A program made the translations under genes and the position numbers. A stretch of DNA of 64,000 nucleotides from CAZYAK01 sp964403335 (lineage in GTDB: Bacteria; Patescibacteriota; Gracilibacteria; Peribacterales; Peribacteraceae), in the NCBI GenBank assembly GCA_964403335.1, contig CAYOFI010000008.1:1-64000 (forward strand). Reading direction: 5' to 3'. Below the pieces are notes generated by a model that had not been told where the DNA came from, ran no database searches, and saw only the letters and a list, made by a program, of their open reading frames with translations. Below are positions 63,980 to 64,000 of the stretch, in pieces (position 1 is the stretch's first letter; every line of letters begins with the position of its first letter).

Positions 63980-64000
63980 TCCCCTCCCGATTAGTTGACA

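Noticed and set aside
1..64000. UGA recoding as in Gracilibacteria or Absconditabacteria
   Set aside because: TGA is the natural terminator of several complete genes (for example eno, infB, rarA and the acetyltransferase), and conserved Trp or Gly positions use TGG or GGN.
1..64000. CRISPR array
   Set aside because: The tandem-word regions have no constant repeat with unique spacers, words are only 8-12 nt, and no cas genes are present.

Overview
The window reads as a chromosome segment of a Candidate Phyla Radiation (CPR/Patescibacteria) bacterium, most likely of the Peribacteria/Peregrinibacteria type. This placement is inferred from gene style; no rRNA is present. Supporting signs are a moderately GC-rich genome and housekeeping genes in small unlinked groups. 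There is a stand-alone 5'-3' exonuclease, a threonyl-tRNA synthetase without the N-terminal TGS domain, and VirB2/VirB6-like membrane proteins. TGA is an ordinary stop and Trp is TGG, so the recoded Gracilibacteria/Absconditabacteria are excluded. Three runs of N (1736-1800, 24455-24464, 46115-46124) show a scaffolded metagenome assembly.

Layout. 1-6.4 kb: two small unknown genes, an MgtE-type Mg transporter, a CADD/TenA-like protein, glutamate-family dehydrogenase, thioredoxin reductase, a repeat-built membrane protein, a bL33-like protein and a Nudix hydrolase. 6.4-9.6 kb: a coiled-coil protein coupled to a 941-residue protein with a caspase-like His/Cys dyad. 9.7-19 kb: recF, a PH-like membrane protein, ruvC, DoxX, tRNA-Ile, prs, a PRC-barrel protein, a VirB2-like protein, truB and tRNA-Lys. 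19-26 kb: an M23 peptidase, a C-terminal half of a starch-synthase-like glycosyltransferase, the exonuclease, ftsA-ftsZ and dut. 26-31 kb: a 1291-residue HELGH protein, its membrane partner and tRNA-Val. 31-41 kb: comF, rseP-dnaA, a threonine leader peptide with attenuator and thrS, an Lgt-like protein, membrane proteins, eno, an acetyltransferase and tRNA-Pro. 41-51 kb: an unrecognised 536-residue protein, a DHH phosphoesterase, infB, and a two-gene operon containing a VirB6/TrbL-like protein. 51-64 kb: rplS, a CsaB-like transferase, rarA, a four-helix-bundle pseudogene between 24-bp inverted repeats, a TsaE-HD fusion, a membrane M23 peptidase, a WecA/MraY-like transferase, pgk, a large membrane protein, a DUF218 protein and a XerC/D recombinase.

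The genes cover replication and repair (dnaA, recF, ruvC, rarA, exonuclease, dut), division (ftsA-ftsZ), translation (thrS, infB, rplS, truB, four tRNAs), lower glycolysis (pgk, eno), PRPP supply (prs) and envelope building (two M23 peptidases, RseP, WecA/MraY-like, CsaB-like, Lgt-like).

Four things stand out. First, a TANNNT -10 box lies exactly 6 nt (sometimes 7-9) before the start codon of about twenty genes, the geometry of leaderless mRNAs. Second, thrS has a leader peptide with seven Thr residues followed by mutually exclusive antiterminator and terminator hairpins. Third, several repeat families invade gene ends: a roughly 130-bp MITE-like element in three copies, palindromic REP-like units (one inside infB), and large hairpins built from short tandem words that differ from locus to locus. 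Fourth, two very large protease-like proteins are each paired with a small partner gene.
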